A stretch of DNA of 64,000 nt, taken from Actinomadura sp. HBU206391 (GTDB taxonomy: Bacteria; Actinomycetota; Actinomycetes; Streptosporangiales; Streptosporangiaceae). A program made the translations under genes and the position numbers. Shown here piece after piece: positions 1 to 8,431 of this stretch (position 1 is its first letter; every line of letters starts with the position of its first letter). The stretch covers positions 1-64,000 of the forward strand of contig NZ_JABVEB010000018.1 in the NCBI RefSeq assembly GCF_014323665.1, read 5' to 3'. Below the pieces are notes generated by a model. The model was not told the DNA's origin and ran no database searches. It saw only the letters and a program-made list of their open reading frames with translations.

Positions 1-449
1 CGAACAGAATGCCGTTCTTGTTAAGTCGTAGAGCTGCATTATTGATCACAAACATAAATCGGACGTATGGGAATTCTCTAAACATGTAGCCGTTGTAGCC
101 GGTTACGGCTATGTGTGATGGTGCAGTTCCTTCGCAGGGACCGGGAAGCGATCGGGTGATGCCTCTGGTCAACAGACCGCCTCTGGTGCCGCCGGGACGC
201 ACGCCCAAGTCGGCGGTCGTTGCGCTACACGGCGAATGGCTCTCAGGGGCGATCTCAGAGCCGCGCTTCCTGGTGATCATGGCCACGGGGCAGACGTTCC
301 ATACGGGTGCGTCCGGGACGGCCTGCCCATGGCGTGGTGGGCTCGGCCGGCTCAGCAGGGAGGGTGTCGTGTGCGCTCCCGCCGGGACCTTCCGCAGACC
401 TGGCGATACCGTTGTGTGCTCGAACGCTGATCTCCGACTGGAGGAGCAG
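1..449. other. Gene-poor left edge
   Basis: The first ~110 bases are distinctly A/T-richer than the rest of the window. A frame open from 111 continues into the membrane protein below, but residues before the GTG at 450 look non-coding (mixed composition, no domain). I see no confident gene here. The A/T-rich part may be a promoter region or the end of a neighbouring element cut by the window edge. Confidence 0.4.
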
Positions 450-1157
450 GTGGAGATAGGGCCCGACAGCCGGGTGATTCGCAAGTACCGGCTACGACCG
501 ACGCAGTTGGTGTTCATCACCGGCCTTCTCGGATTGCCGGGCATTCCGTTGGCGGGCTCGATCGTGCCGGAGGACGACCTGTCCGTGACTTTCAAAGCGG
601 GCTCGATCGTGCTGATGAGCACTGTGTATCTCGCCATCATCTGGTTCTGGCGGGCGGCGACCATCGTCTACCGGGACCACATCGTGGTGCGGCAGCTGTT
701 TCGGACCCGCAAGGCAGTGTGGTCCGACGTGTTGAGCATCGAGATCGAGAACAATCCGGGTTCGTCCAGGACGATGCTGCTCGACCGCGAAGGCCGACTG
801 TTCCCTCTGCCGGGGGGAGTTGGAGCGCAAGCTCACGAGGTGCGAGCCATCAAAGACATATGGGAGCGGTCCCGTGGCGAGGGTTGGATGCCCCCGGATG
901 AAGCCATCATCCTGGCGGCCCAGTACCGCGCCCGGGCGCAAACCTCCGCGATTGTGTGGGCGACCTTCTTGGCGGTTGGTTCATTCCTCGCGCTGTTGGT
1001 GTCCGGGCTCGTCTTTGGAGCCAAGTCGGAATGGGACAGCGACGAGATCCCATGGCTATTCCAGGCGATCGGCTTCGTGCCGGTGGTGGTGTTCGTCGCC
1101 GTGTATCAGGTCGCTGTCCGCCTCCTCCGCCGCCGCCACACGGCATACGTGCACTGA
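450..1157 (+). CDS. Membrane protein with PH-like domain
   Basis: Unnamed membrane protein of about 235 residues from the GTG at 450, which follows a GGAGGAG stretch at a short distance; longer starts up to 111 are open but read as non-coding. Two hydrophobic segments lie near the N-terminus (around LVFITGLLGLPGIPLAG and IVLMSTVYLAIIWFW). A soluble middle part follows (TIVYRDHIVVRQLFRTRKAVWSDV) with the beta-strand pattern of bacterial PH-like domains, and two more hydrophobic segments close the protein. Bacterial PH proteins are usually membrane-associated and of unknown role. The domain call rests on pattern only. No operon partner is evident. Confidence 0.6.
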   Translation: MEIGPDSRVIRKYRLRPTQLVFITGLLGLPGIPLAGSIVPEDDLSVTFKAGSIVLMSTVYLAIIWFWRAATIVYRDHIVVRQLFRTRKAVWSDVLSIEIENNPGSSRTMLLDREGRLFPLPGGVGAQAHEVRAIKDIWERSRGEGWMPPDEAIILAAQYRARAQTSAIVWATFLAVGSFLALLVSGLVFGAKSEWDSDEIPWLFQAIGFVPVVVFVAVYQVAVRLLRRRHTAYVH

Positions 1158-1258
1158 CCGGTCTACCGGCGACCACCCTTCCTCATACTCGAGGTCGTCT
1201 GGCCGGACAAGGAGGGCTTTCCCTTGGTAACCGCAAAGGGGCGAGCGATATCGGCAAC

Positions 1259-1280
1259 GGCAGCCCCAGCTGTGGCTGCC
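1259..1280 (+). terminator. Candidate hairpin after the PH-like gene
   Basis: GGCAGCC and GGCTGCC form a perfect 7-bp stem around an 8-base loop, 100 bases downstream of the stop at 1157. There is no T-run, so it is a weak terminator candidate only. Confidence 0.3.
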
Positions 1281-1370
1281 TCCCAAGGCTCACCCGGCCG
1301 GTGTCTGGACCCAGGACTTTGAGTGCTCGGCAGGCGCGTCGGCACCGACCACAACCGCAAAGGAACGCCG

Positions 1371-2039
1371 ATGTTCGATCTCCAGCGTGACGGTGATGTC
1401 CATGTCCTGCGCTTCGACGACGACGAGAACCGCTTCACCCCCGCCTTCCTGGACGGGTTCCACGAGGTGCTCGACACCCTGGAGAAGGCCGAAGGACCCG
1501 GCGCGCTGGTGACCGTCGGGACCGGGAAGTTCTACTCCAACGGCCTGGACCTCGACTGGCTGTCCGCCCACGGGGACCAGTTCGAGCCGTACGTCGGTCG
1601 GATCCACAGGATGTTCGCCCGGCTGCTCACGCTGCCCATGCCGACCGTGGCCGCCGTCAACGGGCACGCGTTCGCGGGCGGTGCCATGCTCGCGCTCGCC
1701 CACGACTTCATCGTGATGCGCAGCGACCGCGGCTATTTCTGCCTGCCGGAGGTGGACCTGGGGATCTCGTTCACCTCGGGAATGGGCGCGCTCATCCAGG
1801 CGCGACTGACCGCCGCCACGGCCCACGAGGCGACGATCACCGGCCGCCGCTACCCGGCCGAGGAGGCGGTGACCGCGGGCATCGTCTATCAGGCTGTCCC
1901 CGAGGCCGAGGTACTGCCCAGGGCGGTGGAACTCGCCGCCTCGCTCGCCGGCAAGGACGGCGCGACGGTGGGGAAGATCCGTACGGGGCTGTACGGAGCG
2001 GTGATCGAGACCCTGACGGATCCGGCCGTGCTCGACTGA
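1371..2039 (+). CDS. Enoyl-CoA hydratase/isomerase family protein
   Basis: Crotonase-fold protein of 222 residues that probably acts on acyl-CoA, isomerising or hydrating an enoyl-CoA. The start at 1371 has AAAGGA upstream; an earlier in-frame start at 1323 lacks a ribosome binding site. Visible features are the CoA-binding/oxyanion segment around KFYSNGLDLDWL, the second oxyanion segment NGHAFAGGAMLALAHD, and LPEVDLGISFTSGM, where the Glu after Pro is the usual catalytic position. The SNGLDLDW and LPEVDLG signatures resemble delta3-delta2-enoyl-CoA isomerases more than classical hydratases. It is shorter than typical ~260-residue hydratases, which also fits that group. Substrate cannot be assigned. 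Confidence 0.8.
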   Translation: MFDLQRDGDVHVLRFDDDENRFTPAFLDGFHEVLDTLEKAEGPGALVTVGTGKFYSNGLDLDWLSAHGDQFEPYVGRIHRMFARLLTLPMPTVAAVNGHAFAGGAMLALAHDFIVMRSDRGYFCLPEVDLGISFTSGMGALIQARLTAATAHEATITGRRYPAEEAVTAGIVYQAVPEAEVLPRAVELAASLAGKDGATVGKIRTGLYGAVIETLTDPAVLD

Positions 2040-2113
2040 GAAGGCCAGCACGCCTCCTGGCGGGTGATTCAGCGACCCATTCCGGTACGCGGGTTGGTAC
2101 GCGACCGCAGCTG

Positions 2114-2290
2114 GTGGACGACGCTGCCGACGTGGACGAGATCGTCACCGAGCGGCTGCGAAGACAGCAAGCCCTCGCCAGGGACCGTCCGCCATTCTTG
2201 CTGGCCGTCATGGACGAAATGGCGTTGCGTAGGCTCACCGGTGGGCCGGTCGTGATGAAGGATCAGCTTGCGTGGCTCCTGGAAGCGCCT
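2114..2290 (+). pseudogene. Remnant of a DUF5753-type XRE regulator
   Basis: The frame starting at 2114 reads DRPPFLLAVMDEMALRRLTG followed by GPVVMKDQLAWLLE. This matches the internal part of the DUF5753 domain found C-terminal to an XRE helix-turn-helix in many actinomycete regulators. No helix-turn-helix precedes it, and after LLE the frame runs into non-conserved sequence overlapping the next gene. It is therefore a short leftover of a gene whose 5' and 3' parts are gone. The domain assignment is from remembered family pattern. Confidence 0.6.
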
Positions 2291-2331
2291 ATAGCCACGG
2301 CGACCGGGCCGGCCGTTGGGGAGCGCAGGCG

Positions 2332-2955
2332 ATGGCGGAACAGACGATCGCGGATTTCTGGTTCGACCCAGCGTGTCCGTACACGTGGATCACTTCCCGG
2401 TGGATGCTGGAGGTGGAGAAGGTCCGGCCGGTCACGGTGCGATGGCACGTGATGAGCCTGTCGGTTCTCAACGAGGGCCGGGACGACGATCCGGAAGGCG
2501 ACCCGGAGGGCTACCTGTGGGTTCCCGTGCGGATCTGCGTCGCCGCGGAGCGCAGGTACGGTCAGCAGGCGCTCGCCAGGCTCTACACCGCGCTGGGCAA
2601 CCGGTTCCACGTCGGCAGCGCCGACTGGCACGCCCTCCCGGATGCGCTGTCCGATGCCGGGCTGCCGCCTGAGCTCGCCGAGGTCGGCATGTCGACGGAC
2701 CACGACGACGCGGTGCGCGCATCGCACGCGGAGGGCATCGGCCTGATCGGCGACCATGTCGGCACCCCGGTGATCTCCGTCGCGGGCGCGGATGGAAAGC
2801 GGATCTCGTTCTTCGGTCCGGTCGTCTCCCGGATACCCCGGGGAGAGCAGGCCGGGCGGCTGTGGGACGGCACGCTGCTGGTGGCCGGCGTACCGGGCTT
2901 CCACGAGCTCAAGGGCACCCCCCATGAGGAGCCGGTCTTCGACGACCTGGAGTGA
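2332..2955 (+). CDS. DsbA-family protein, Rv2466c-like
   Basis: Thioredoxin-fold protein of 207 residues of the DsbA family, close in pattern to the mycothiol-dependent nitroreductase Rv2466c of mycobacteria. Matching segments are ADFWFDPACPYTWITSRWML near the N-terminus, HVMSLSVLNE, WVPVRICVAAE, the cis-Pro region VGTPVIS, and FFGPVVSRIPRGEQAGRLWD near the end. The usual CxxC is CPYT here, so only the first cysteine remains and a monothiol mechanism using mycothiol would be expected. The ATG at 2332 is preceded by GGGGAGCG; a longer start at 2272 would run through the pseudogene remnant upstream. Likely cytoplasmic. Confidence 0.82.
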   Translation: MAEQTIADFWFDPACPYTWITSRWMLEVEKVRPVTVRWHVMSLSVLNEGRDDDPEGDPEGYLWVPVRICVAAERRYGQQALARLYTALGNRFHVGSADWHALPDALSDAGLPPELAEVGMSTDHDDAVRASHAEGIGLIGDHVGTPVISVAGADGKRISFFGPVVSRIPRGEQAGRLWDGTLLVAGVPGFHELKGTPHEEPVFDDLE

Positions 2956-3033
2956 AACCACCGGGCCGCATGGTCAGACCCTCGGCGGGCGCCCGCTCCC
3001 GGGCGCCCGCCGCCAGTTCGCCTAGATGGTCGG

Positions 3034-4524
3034 TCAGGCGATGCCGGCTCCGAAGCGGTCACCGCTGGCGGGGATGCCGTCCTGTCCGGAGACCAAGGTG
3101 GAAGGGGCGCCGGTTCCACCGCGGAAGCGGGTCATGGGTACCCCGTGCACGATGCCCTCAGGATGCTCGGCGTCGTCGGGGGCACCGATCCAGAGGGTGT
3201 CGCCGGACTCGGCGATGACGGCACCGAAATGTTCACCGGATTGCCGCCGGCCTGCTGGGATGTCGCTCTGGCCCTGCCAGAGCAGGAGGTCGGCGGCTCC
3301 GGGGTCGCCGCGGAGCGAGAAGACGTGGACGGCTCCGCCGCCGGAGTCCTCGCCCGTGGCGCTGACGGCCAGTGTCAGTACATCGCTGCCCTGGTTGAGG
3401 CCGGAGGCGTTGAAGGCGTTGACGGTCTGCCCGAACCTGTCACCGGACTCGGCTGTGTCGTCGATGCCATCGACGTCCTGGTGTAGCGCCTGGACCTCGA
3501 CGGCGGAGGTCGTCCCCGTCGTGACGGTGTGCGCCATGCCGGCGTCGGCCGCACTCCCCAGGTCCTCGCCCGGAACGCCGATGGCCAGCCGGCCGGCGAA
3601 GTCGGGACCCCAGGCCGGGAGGAGGAGCGAGACGGACTCTCCGAACCGGTCACCGGCCTCCGCCGCGCCGCTTATCGTGCTGAGGTCCTGGGACAGGGAG
3701 TAGTCGGCGAAGGTCGGACCCATGCCGTTGAACACGTGGACCATCCCGGCGCCTTTGTCCGCGCCGATCGCCTCACCGGGCGCGCCCACCACCGAGTTCC
3801 CGGTGACCGACGCGCCGAACTCATCGCCCGCCTCGACGGCCCCGTCGACGCCGGCGGTGTCCTGTGTGATGCCGAAGGTTCCGAGTACCTCGCCGCCAAT
3901 GGACGGGTCGGTATAGAAGTGGCGGGAGTAGACCATCCCGGCGTCGGCCTTGCCGCTGATGTCCTCGCCCGGCACGCCTATGAGCAGGGCAGGGTAACCG
4001 GCACGACCCTTGCTGTAGGACAGGGCGGCGCCGAACCGGTCCCCGGCCTCGGCGGTGCCGGCGAATTTGTCCTTGCCCTGCACCCATACCGCGGGCGCCT
4101 TGCCCGTGCCCAGCCCACTCGGTGACCCGTAGATCACATGGGTCGTGCCCGCGTCCTTGGCCGTGCCGACGTCCTCGGCTGGCACCCCGACGACGACGTC
4201 GACGCACTGATCGTCGTCGACATCGCCGGTCGTCACGACGGCGCCGAAACCGTCCCCGGCTTCGGCGCCGTCCCCGACCAGACCCATTCCCTGGGTGAGG
4301 GACTGGGGGGTCACGCCACCGCCGTAGATCACCCGGACGGCACCCGCGTCCGCGATGCCGTCCACGGAAGCACCGGGGTCACCGACGACCAGGTCCGAGC
4401 GGCCATCGCCGTTGAAATCGGGACCGCTCGCGCAGTCGCTCGCGGACGCCGCACCGGCAACCGACAGTGGCAGGGACAGGCCGGCCGTGAGGGCCGCCGC
4501 TGCTAGGGCAGCGCGAAGTCGCAT
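3034..4524 (-). CDS. Secreted FG-GAP/integrin-like repeat protein
   Basis: Exported protein of 496 residues. It starts MRLRAALAAAAL with a typical signal peptide ending around AGAASA, and the ATG at 4524 follows a TGGAGGC ribosome binding site. The mature part is about seven FG-GAP-type repeats, each with a variant of AEAGDRFGA and a downstream VGVPGED or LAIGVPGED, ending in a short GMVHVF-like strand. The first repeat carries the calcium-loop-like DFNGDGRSD. Such repeats normally fold into an extracellular beta-propeller used for binding or as a scaffold. No catalytic domain is attached. It stands alone, convergent with the DsbA-like gene. The ligand is unknown. Confidence 0.85.
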   Translation of the reverse strand: MRLRAALAAAALTAGLSLPLSVAGAASASDCASGPDFNGDGRSDLVVGDPGASVDGIADAGAVRVIYGGGVTPQSLTQGMGLVGDGAEAGDGFGAVVTTGDVDDDQCVDVVVGVPAEDVGTAKDAGTTHVIYGSPSGLGTGKAPAVWVQGKDKFAGTAEAGDRFGAALSYSKGRAGYPALLIGVPGEDISGKADAGMVYSRHFYTDPSIGGEVLGTFGITQDTAGVDGAVEAGDEFGASVTGNSVVGAPGEAIGADKGAGMVHVFNGMGPTFADYSLSQDLSTISGAAEAGDRFGESVSLLLPAWGPDFAGRLAIGVPGEDLGSAADAGMAHTVTTGTTSAVEVQALHQDVDGIDDTAESGDRFGQTVNAFNASGLNQGSDVLTLAVSATGEDSGGGAVHVFSLRGDPGAADLLLWQGQSDIPAGRRQSGEHFGAVIAESGDTLWIGAPDDAEHPEGIVHGVPMTRFRGGTGAPSTLVSGQDGIPASGDRFGAGIA

Positions 4525-4718
4525 GCAGCCTCCAATGCGAAAAAGATCAAGAAGGGAGCCGCAACGTATCCATTCGCCGGGTATTGGGCAATGGTGCGCG
4601 GTTCGTGGTGAATGCCACAGTTGAAGTGGTAAACCGATGGACGACACGCGTGTCCCCGATACCGGGCGACCCGGTCGGCCAGTGGCCCACGGCGCGCTGA
4701 TGCGCGAGAATCGACCCC

Positions 4719-5495
4719 ATGGCCAGCGACTTCGCGGCCGGAGAGGCGCAGTGGCGCGAACGGCTGGGCCGGCTCCGCGACGTCGTCCGGCAGGAGCTCG
4801 TCACCCGCCGGCTGCGCGACCATCTGCCCGATCGGCCGTCCCGGCGGGTTCTCGACGTCGGATGCGGCCAGGGCACGCAGGCTCTCGCGGCGGCTCGCCG
4901 AGGTCACCACGTGACCGGGGTCGACTCGTCCCCGGTGCTGCTCGAGGACTTCACGGCGGCACTCGCGGCCGAGCCGCCGGAGATCCGCGCGAGGGTCCGC
5001 CTGGTCCAGGGCGACGCGGCCCGGCTGGCCGAGCTGTTCGCTCCGGCCGGGTTCGACGCGGTGCTGTGCCATGGCGTCCTCATGTACTTCGCGGACCCGG
5101 CACCGGTGCTGGACGGCATCGCCGCCCTCCTGGCGCCGGACGGCATCGTGTCTCTGCTCGTACGCAACGCGGAGTCTCTCGCGATGCGGCCGGGGCTGGC
5201 CGGGGACTGGGCGACGGCACAGCGGGCCTTCGGCGACGTCACCTACCGCAACCGGATCGGGGTGACCGCGCGGGCCGACCGGCTCGGCGAGCTGATGGCC
5301 GCACTGGCCGGGCGCGGCCTCGCGGTGCGCGCCTGGTACGGCGTCCGGGTGTTCACCGATCACGCCCCCGGCGACGCCCCCGTGCCGGAGCCCGCCGAGC
5401 TCGCCGCACTGCTCGCATGCGAGGAACGGGCCGGGTGCACCGATCCCTACCGTGGCGTCGCCCCGCTCGTCCACTTGATCGCGGACCGGGACTAG
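4719..5495 (+). CDS. SAM-dependent methyltransferase, CmoM/SmtA-like
   Basis: Class I methyltransferase of 258 residues. Motif I is VLDVGCGQGTQAL (around residues 46-58), followed by VTGVDSSP as the acidic ribose-binding strand. The C-terminal half has RNAESLAMRPGLAGDW, GVRVFTDH and an ending like PYRGVAPLVHLIA, which parallels the CmoM/SmtA layout (tRNA 5-carboxymethoxyuridine methyltransferase in gamma-proteobacteria). Family similarity supports a methyltransferase strongly; the tRNA substrate is only inferred. It is divergent from the FG-GAP gene and convergent with the MFS gene downstream. Confidence 0.78.
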   Translation: MASDFAAGEAQWRERLGRLRDVVRQELVTRRLRDHLPDRPSRRVLDVGCGQGTQALAAARRGHHVTGVDSSPVLLEDFTAALAAEPPEIRARVRLVQGDAARLAELFAPAGFDAVLCHGVLMYFADPAPVLDGIAALLAPDGIVSLLVRNAESLAMRPGLAGDWATAQRAFGDVTYRNRIGVTARADRLGELMAALAGRGLAVRAWYGVRVFTDHAPGDAPVPEPAELAALLACEERAGCTDPYRGVAPLVHLIADRD

Positions 5496-5501
5496 CCCGT
5501 T

Positions 5502-5518
5502 CGCCGGGCCCGCCGGCG
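5502..5518. terminator. Hairpin between convergent genes
   Basis: CGCCGG and CCGGCG form a 6-bp GC stem around a 5-base loop in the 38-bp gap between the convergent methyltransferase and MFS genes. It could end transcription from either side; there is no T-run. Confidence 0.35.
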
Positions 5519-5533
5519 GCGCGCCTACCCCGC

Positions 5534-6799
5534 TCAGCGGAGCGCGGCCCCGGCGTCGCTCCGCACCGCGTGAGCCTCGGGACCGGCGGCACGGCGGGCC
5601 ACGAGCGGTTCGCACAGCAGCACGACGAGCGCGCAGGCCGCGATCACGGCGCCGGCCAGCGGGACGGCACGCGGTCCCGTGTGCGGCAGCAGCAGGCCGC
5701 CGATGAGCGCGCCGCCGGAGATGCCGACGTTGAAGGACGCCGAGGTGCCGGCCGCCGCGATCTCCGATCGGCCGGGGGCCACCTGCAGGGTCCTGCTCTG
5801 CAATGCCGTCACCAGCGCGCCCATCGAAAAGCCCGACAGCGCCATCAGCCCGGCCGCCGGGAGCCGTGCGGTGCCCACGACGTACAGCCCGAGCAGCGTG
5901 ACCGTCAGCAGCGTCACCGGAATGACCATCGCCGTTCGCGGGGCACGGTCGACGAAGAGGCCGAACCCCGCCGTGCCGACGATCCCGGTCACTCCCGAGA
6001 GCAACAGGAGCGGGCTGATCGCGGCCGCGGAGAAACCGCTCACGTCGGTGAGGAAGGTCGTGATGTAGGTATGCCAGGTGAACTGGCCGAGGATGATCAG
6101 CCCCGTGGTCACCACCACGATCCAGTAGCGGCGGGTGTCCGGCGTGGTGCCGGTGGCGGCGTGGCCCTGCCCTGGTGGCTCCGTCGGCAGCAGGGCGATG
6201 ACCGCGACGAACGTGAGCGCGCCGAGCGCGCTCAGGGCCAGGAATGCCGCGCGCCAGCCGGACTGCTGGCCGAGCCAGGTGCCCGCTGGGACGCCCGCGA
6301 CGATGCCGAGGGAGCTCCCGGCGAACAGCACGGAGAGGACCCGGCCTCGTACCTCGGGGCGGAACAGGCCCGCGGCCGTGATGCCCGCCACCGACCAGAA
6401 GATCGCCTGCGACAGCGCGGTGACGACCCGGGCCGCCAGCAGCACCGCGTAGCTGGAGGTCGAGACCGACACCACGGTGGCGACCACGAACACGGCCAGC
6501 AGGCCCGAGAGCAGGAAACGGCGCGGGATCTGCCGGGTCCAGTGGGTCAGCGGGACGGAGACGATCGCCACCGTCACGCCATAGCCGGTTACGAGCAGGC
6601 CGACGGCCGACAGCGACACCCGCAGATCCTCCGCGATGACCGGCAGCAGGCCGATCGGCAGGTTCTCCGTCGTGACATAGGCGAACGCCGACACCGCCAG
6701 GGCCACCAGGGCGCCGACCGAGGCCAGCGCGCTGCGGGTGGCCGGGCCCGGGGGGAGCCCGGCAGGTTCACGACCCGCTCCGTCGTCAACTCCGCTCAT
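5534..6799 (-). CDS. MFS transporter, sugar/drug efflux type
   Basis: Major facilitator with about 12 hydrophobic segments over 421 residues, starting at MSGVDDGAG. The N-terminal half has VTTENLPIGLLPVIAEDL, GYGVTVAIVSVPL and FAGSSLGIVAGVPAGTWLG, typical of the AraJ/SotB-like efflux group. It overlaps the end of the GH43 gene by 14 bp and is the last gene of the minus-strand GH3-GH43-MFS unit. Its job there may be export of sugars or glycosides to limit overload; that is inference from context. Import in this locus is more likely done by the ABC system on the other strand. Confidence 0.8.
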   Translation of the reverse strand: MSGVDDGAGREPAGLPPGPATRSALASVGALVALAVSAFAYVTTENLPIGLLPVIAEDLRVSLSAVGLLVTGYGVTVAIVSVPLTHWTRQIPRRFLLSGLLAVFVVATVVSVSTSSYAVLLAARVVTALSQAIFWSVAGITAAGLFRPEVRGRVLSVLFAGSSLGIVAGVPAGTWLGQQSGWRAAFLALSALGALTFVAVIALLPTEPPGQGHAATGTTPDTRRYWIVVVTTGLIILGQFTWHTYITTFLTDVSGFSAAAISPLLLLSGVTGIVGTAGFGLFVDRAPRTAMVIPVTLLTVTLLGLYVVGTARLPAAGLMALSGFSMGALVTALQSRTLQVAPGRSEIAAAGTSASFNVGISGGALIGGLLLPHTGPRAVPLAGAVIAACALVVLLCEPLVARRAAGPEAHAVRSDAGAALR

Positions 6800-8348
6800 C
6801 GGGTAGCCCCGTGTACTCGAACCAGTCGAAGTCGGCGACGTTGGTGCTCTGCGCCCCGTTGGCGCTCGCGTACATCCCGACATAGGCGCCGGTGAAGCCG
6901 CCGGCCACCGGTGAGCTGAGGATCCGGCCGTCGACCGGACCACCGAGCCGCCGCCACCGCCCCGGCTCGGTGGCGTAGCGCATCTGGTACTCCTGCTCGT
7001 GCGCCTCGACGGCCAGGTGGACGCGACCGGGGGCGATCGGTTCCTCGGCCAGCACCGTGTCGACGCCGTCCGCCCGCCAGACCAGCCGCAGGCCCCGGGC
7101 GGTCACGACGAGCAGGATGTGGAAGTCGTGGTTCTGCACGAGGGCCAGCCCGGCGCATTCGCCGTCACCGCGTGGCGTGAAGTCGAGCGCGGCGTGCGCC
7201 GCGAAGCGAAGGTGCTGCTGCCGGCGGGCGACCAGGCTGGGGCTCGCGAGGTCGGTCAGGCTCTCGGGCCGCAGCCGGAGCCGCAGGTGCCCGGGCCGTT
7301 CGGCGAGGCTCCAGAACGGTTCGCGCGGCGTGCGCAGGACATTCCAGTACGGAGCCAGCGAGGGGGCGTCGAAGTGGTCGCAGGCCGGTTCGGCCGGCCA
7401 CCGGCAGGCGGGCAGTTCGGGTGCGGGGTGGACGTCCTCGACCGGACCCGCGACCGGCCAGCCGTCCTCCCAGCGGACCGGGGTCAGGAACGTCTCCCGG
7501 CCCAGGTTGTAGAAGTAGCCGCCGCTGGGCCGCATGGCGAGCAGGACCATCCACCATTCGCCGGTGCCGGTGACCACGAGATCGGCGTGCCCGGTGCCGA
7601 CGATCGGGTGGTCGAGCCCGAGATGCCGGTGGGTGAGGATCGGGTTACGCGCAGCGCCTTCGTACGGTCCGGCGATCCGGTCGGCGCGGGCCACCGTGAC
7701 CGCGTGGTCGTGCTCGGTGCCGCCCTCGGAGGTCAGCAGGTAGTAGCGGCCGTCCACGCGGTAGAGGTGCGGGCCCTCGGACCACACCGCGCCCTTGGCC
7801 GCGCCGTCCCAGATCACGTGCTCGTCGCCGACGAGCTTCAGGTTCCCGGGGTCGAACTCGCGCAGCCAGACCTCGGCGTGCCCCTCGTAGCGGCCGGTGA
7901 GCCGCGAGGCGGTGAACCAGGCCCGGCCGTCGTCGTCGAACAGCAGTGACGGATCGAAGCCTTCACCGTCGAGCCAGTGCGGATCCGACCACGGACCCGC
8001 GGGGTCGGTCGCCGTGACGACGAAGTGACCCGACCGCGCCGGCCCGTCCACCAGCGTGCAGATCACGTAGAAGGTGCCGCGGGTGTGGCGAATGGTGGGG
8101 GCATAGAGGCCGCCGGACGGCCGGATCCCGTCGAGCGCCAGCTGGGCGGGCCGGTCGAGCACGTGACCGAGCGGCCGCCAGTGGACGAGGTCGCGGCTGT
8201 GGAAGATCGGCAGGCCGGGGAACCACTCGAAGCTCGATGTCACCAGGTAGTGGTCGGACCCGACCCGGCAGATCGACGGGTCGGGATGGAAGCCCGGGAG
8301 GATCGGATTCCGGAACCCTCTCGTCTCGCCTTCCGCAGGCACCCTCAC
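6786..8348 (-). CDS. GH43 beta-xylosidase/arabinofuranosidase
   Basis: Glycoside hydrolase family 43 protein of 520 residues without a signal peptide, so probably cytoplasmic. The expected catalytic trio is visible: Asp23 in GFHPDPSIC (base), Asp132 in FDPSLLFDDDG (pKa modulator) and Glu191 in WSEGPHLY (acid). The five-bladed propeller is followed by a C-terminal beta-sandwich (from about residue 330, WNVLRTPREPFW onward) like that of GH43 beta-xylosidases. SSFEWFPGLPIFHSRDLVHW is characteristic of xylosidase-type members. The GTG start at 8348 has AAAGGAAGC before it. It follows the GH3 gene and would release xylose or arabinose from imported oligosaccharides. Confidence 0.9.
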   Translation of the reverse strand: MRVPAEGETRGFRNPILPGFHPDPSICRVGSDHYLVTSSFEWFPGLPIFHSRDLVHWRPLGHVLDRPAQLALDGIRPSGGLYAPTIRHTRGTFYVICTLVDGPARSGHFVVTATDPAGPWSDPHWLDGEGFDPSLLFDDDGRAWFTASRLTGRYEGHAEVWLREFDPGNLKLVGDEHVIWDGAAKGAVWSEGPHLYRVDGRYYLLTSEGGTEHDHAVTVARADRIAGPYEGAARNPILTHRHLGLDHPIVGTGHADLVVTGTGEWWMVLLAMRPSGGYFYNLGRETFLTPVRWEDGWPVAGPVEDVHPAPELPACRWPAEPACDHFDAPSLAPYWNVLRTPREPFWSLAERPGHLRLRLRPESLTDLASPSLVARRQQHLRFAAHAALDFTPRGDGECAGLALVQNHDFHILLVVTARGLRLVWRADGVDTVLAEEPIAPGRVHLAVEAHEQEYQMRYATEPGRWRRLGGPVDGRILSSPVAGGFTGAYVGMYASANGAQSTNVADFDWFEYTGLPDERS

Positions 8349-8361
8349 GCTTCCTTTCGTC

Positions 8362-8431
8362 GTCGACCGGTCAGCGTCGACCCGACGGCGTCGACCCGAC
8401 GGCGTCGACCGGTCAGCCTCGACCGGTCAGC
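8362..8431. repeat. Five 14-bp tandem repeats between GH3 and GH43
   Basis: Five head-to-tail units occupy 8362-8375, 8376-8389, 8390-8403, 8404-8417 and 8418-8431. Two forms alternate: GTCGACCGGTCAGC and GTCGACCCGACGGC, with the last unit starting CTCGACC. The final unit overlaps the GH3 stop codon. Units contain the palindromes GTCGAC and GACCGGTC. They fill most of the GH3-GH43 gap. Confidence 0.85.

Noticed and set aside
4637-6895. Very long plus-strand open frame (752 codons)
   Set aside because: It runs across the methyltransferase and antisense to the MFS gene, is Arg/Gly/Pro-rich and low complexity, and has no domain; typical high-GC shadow.
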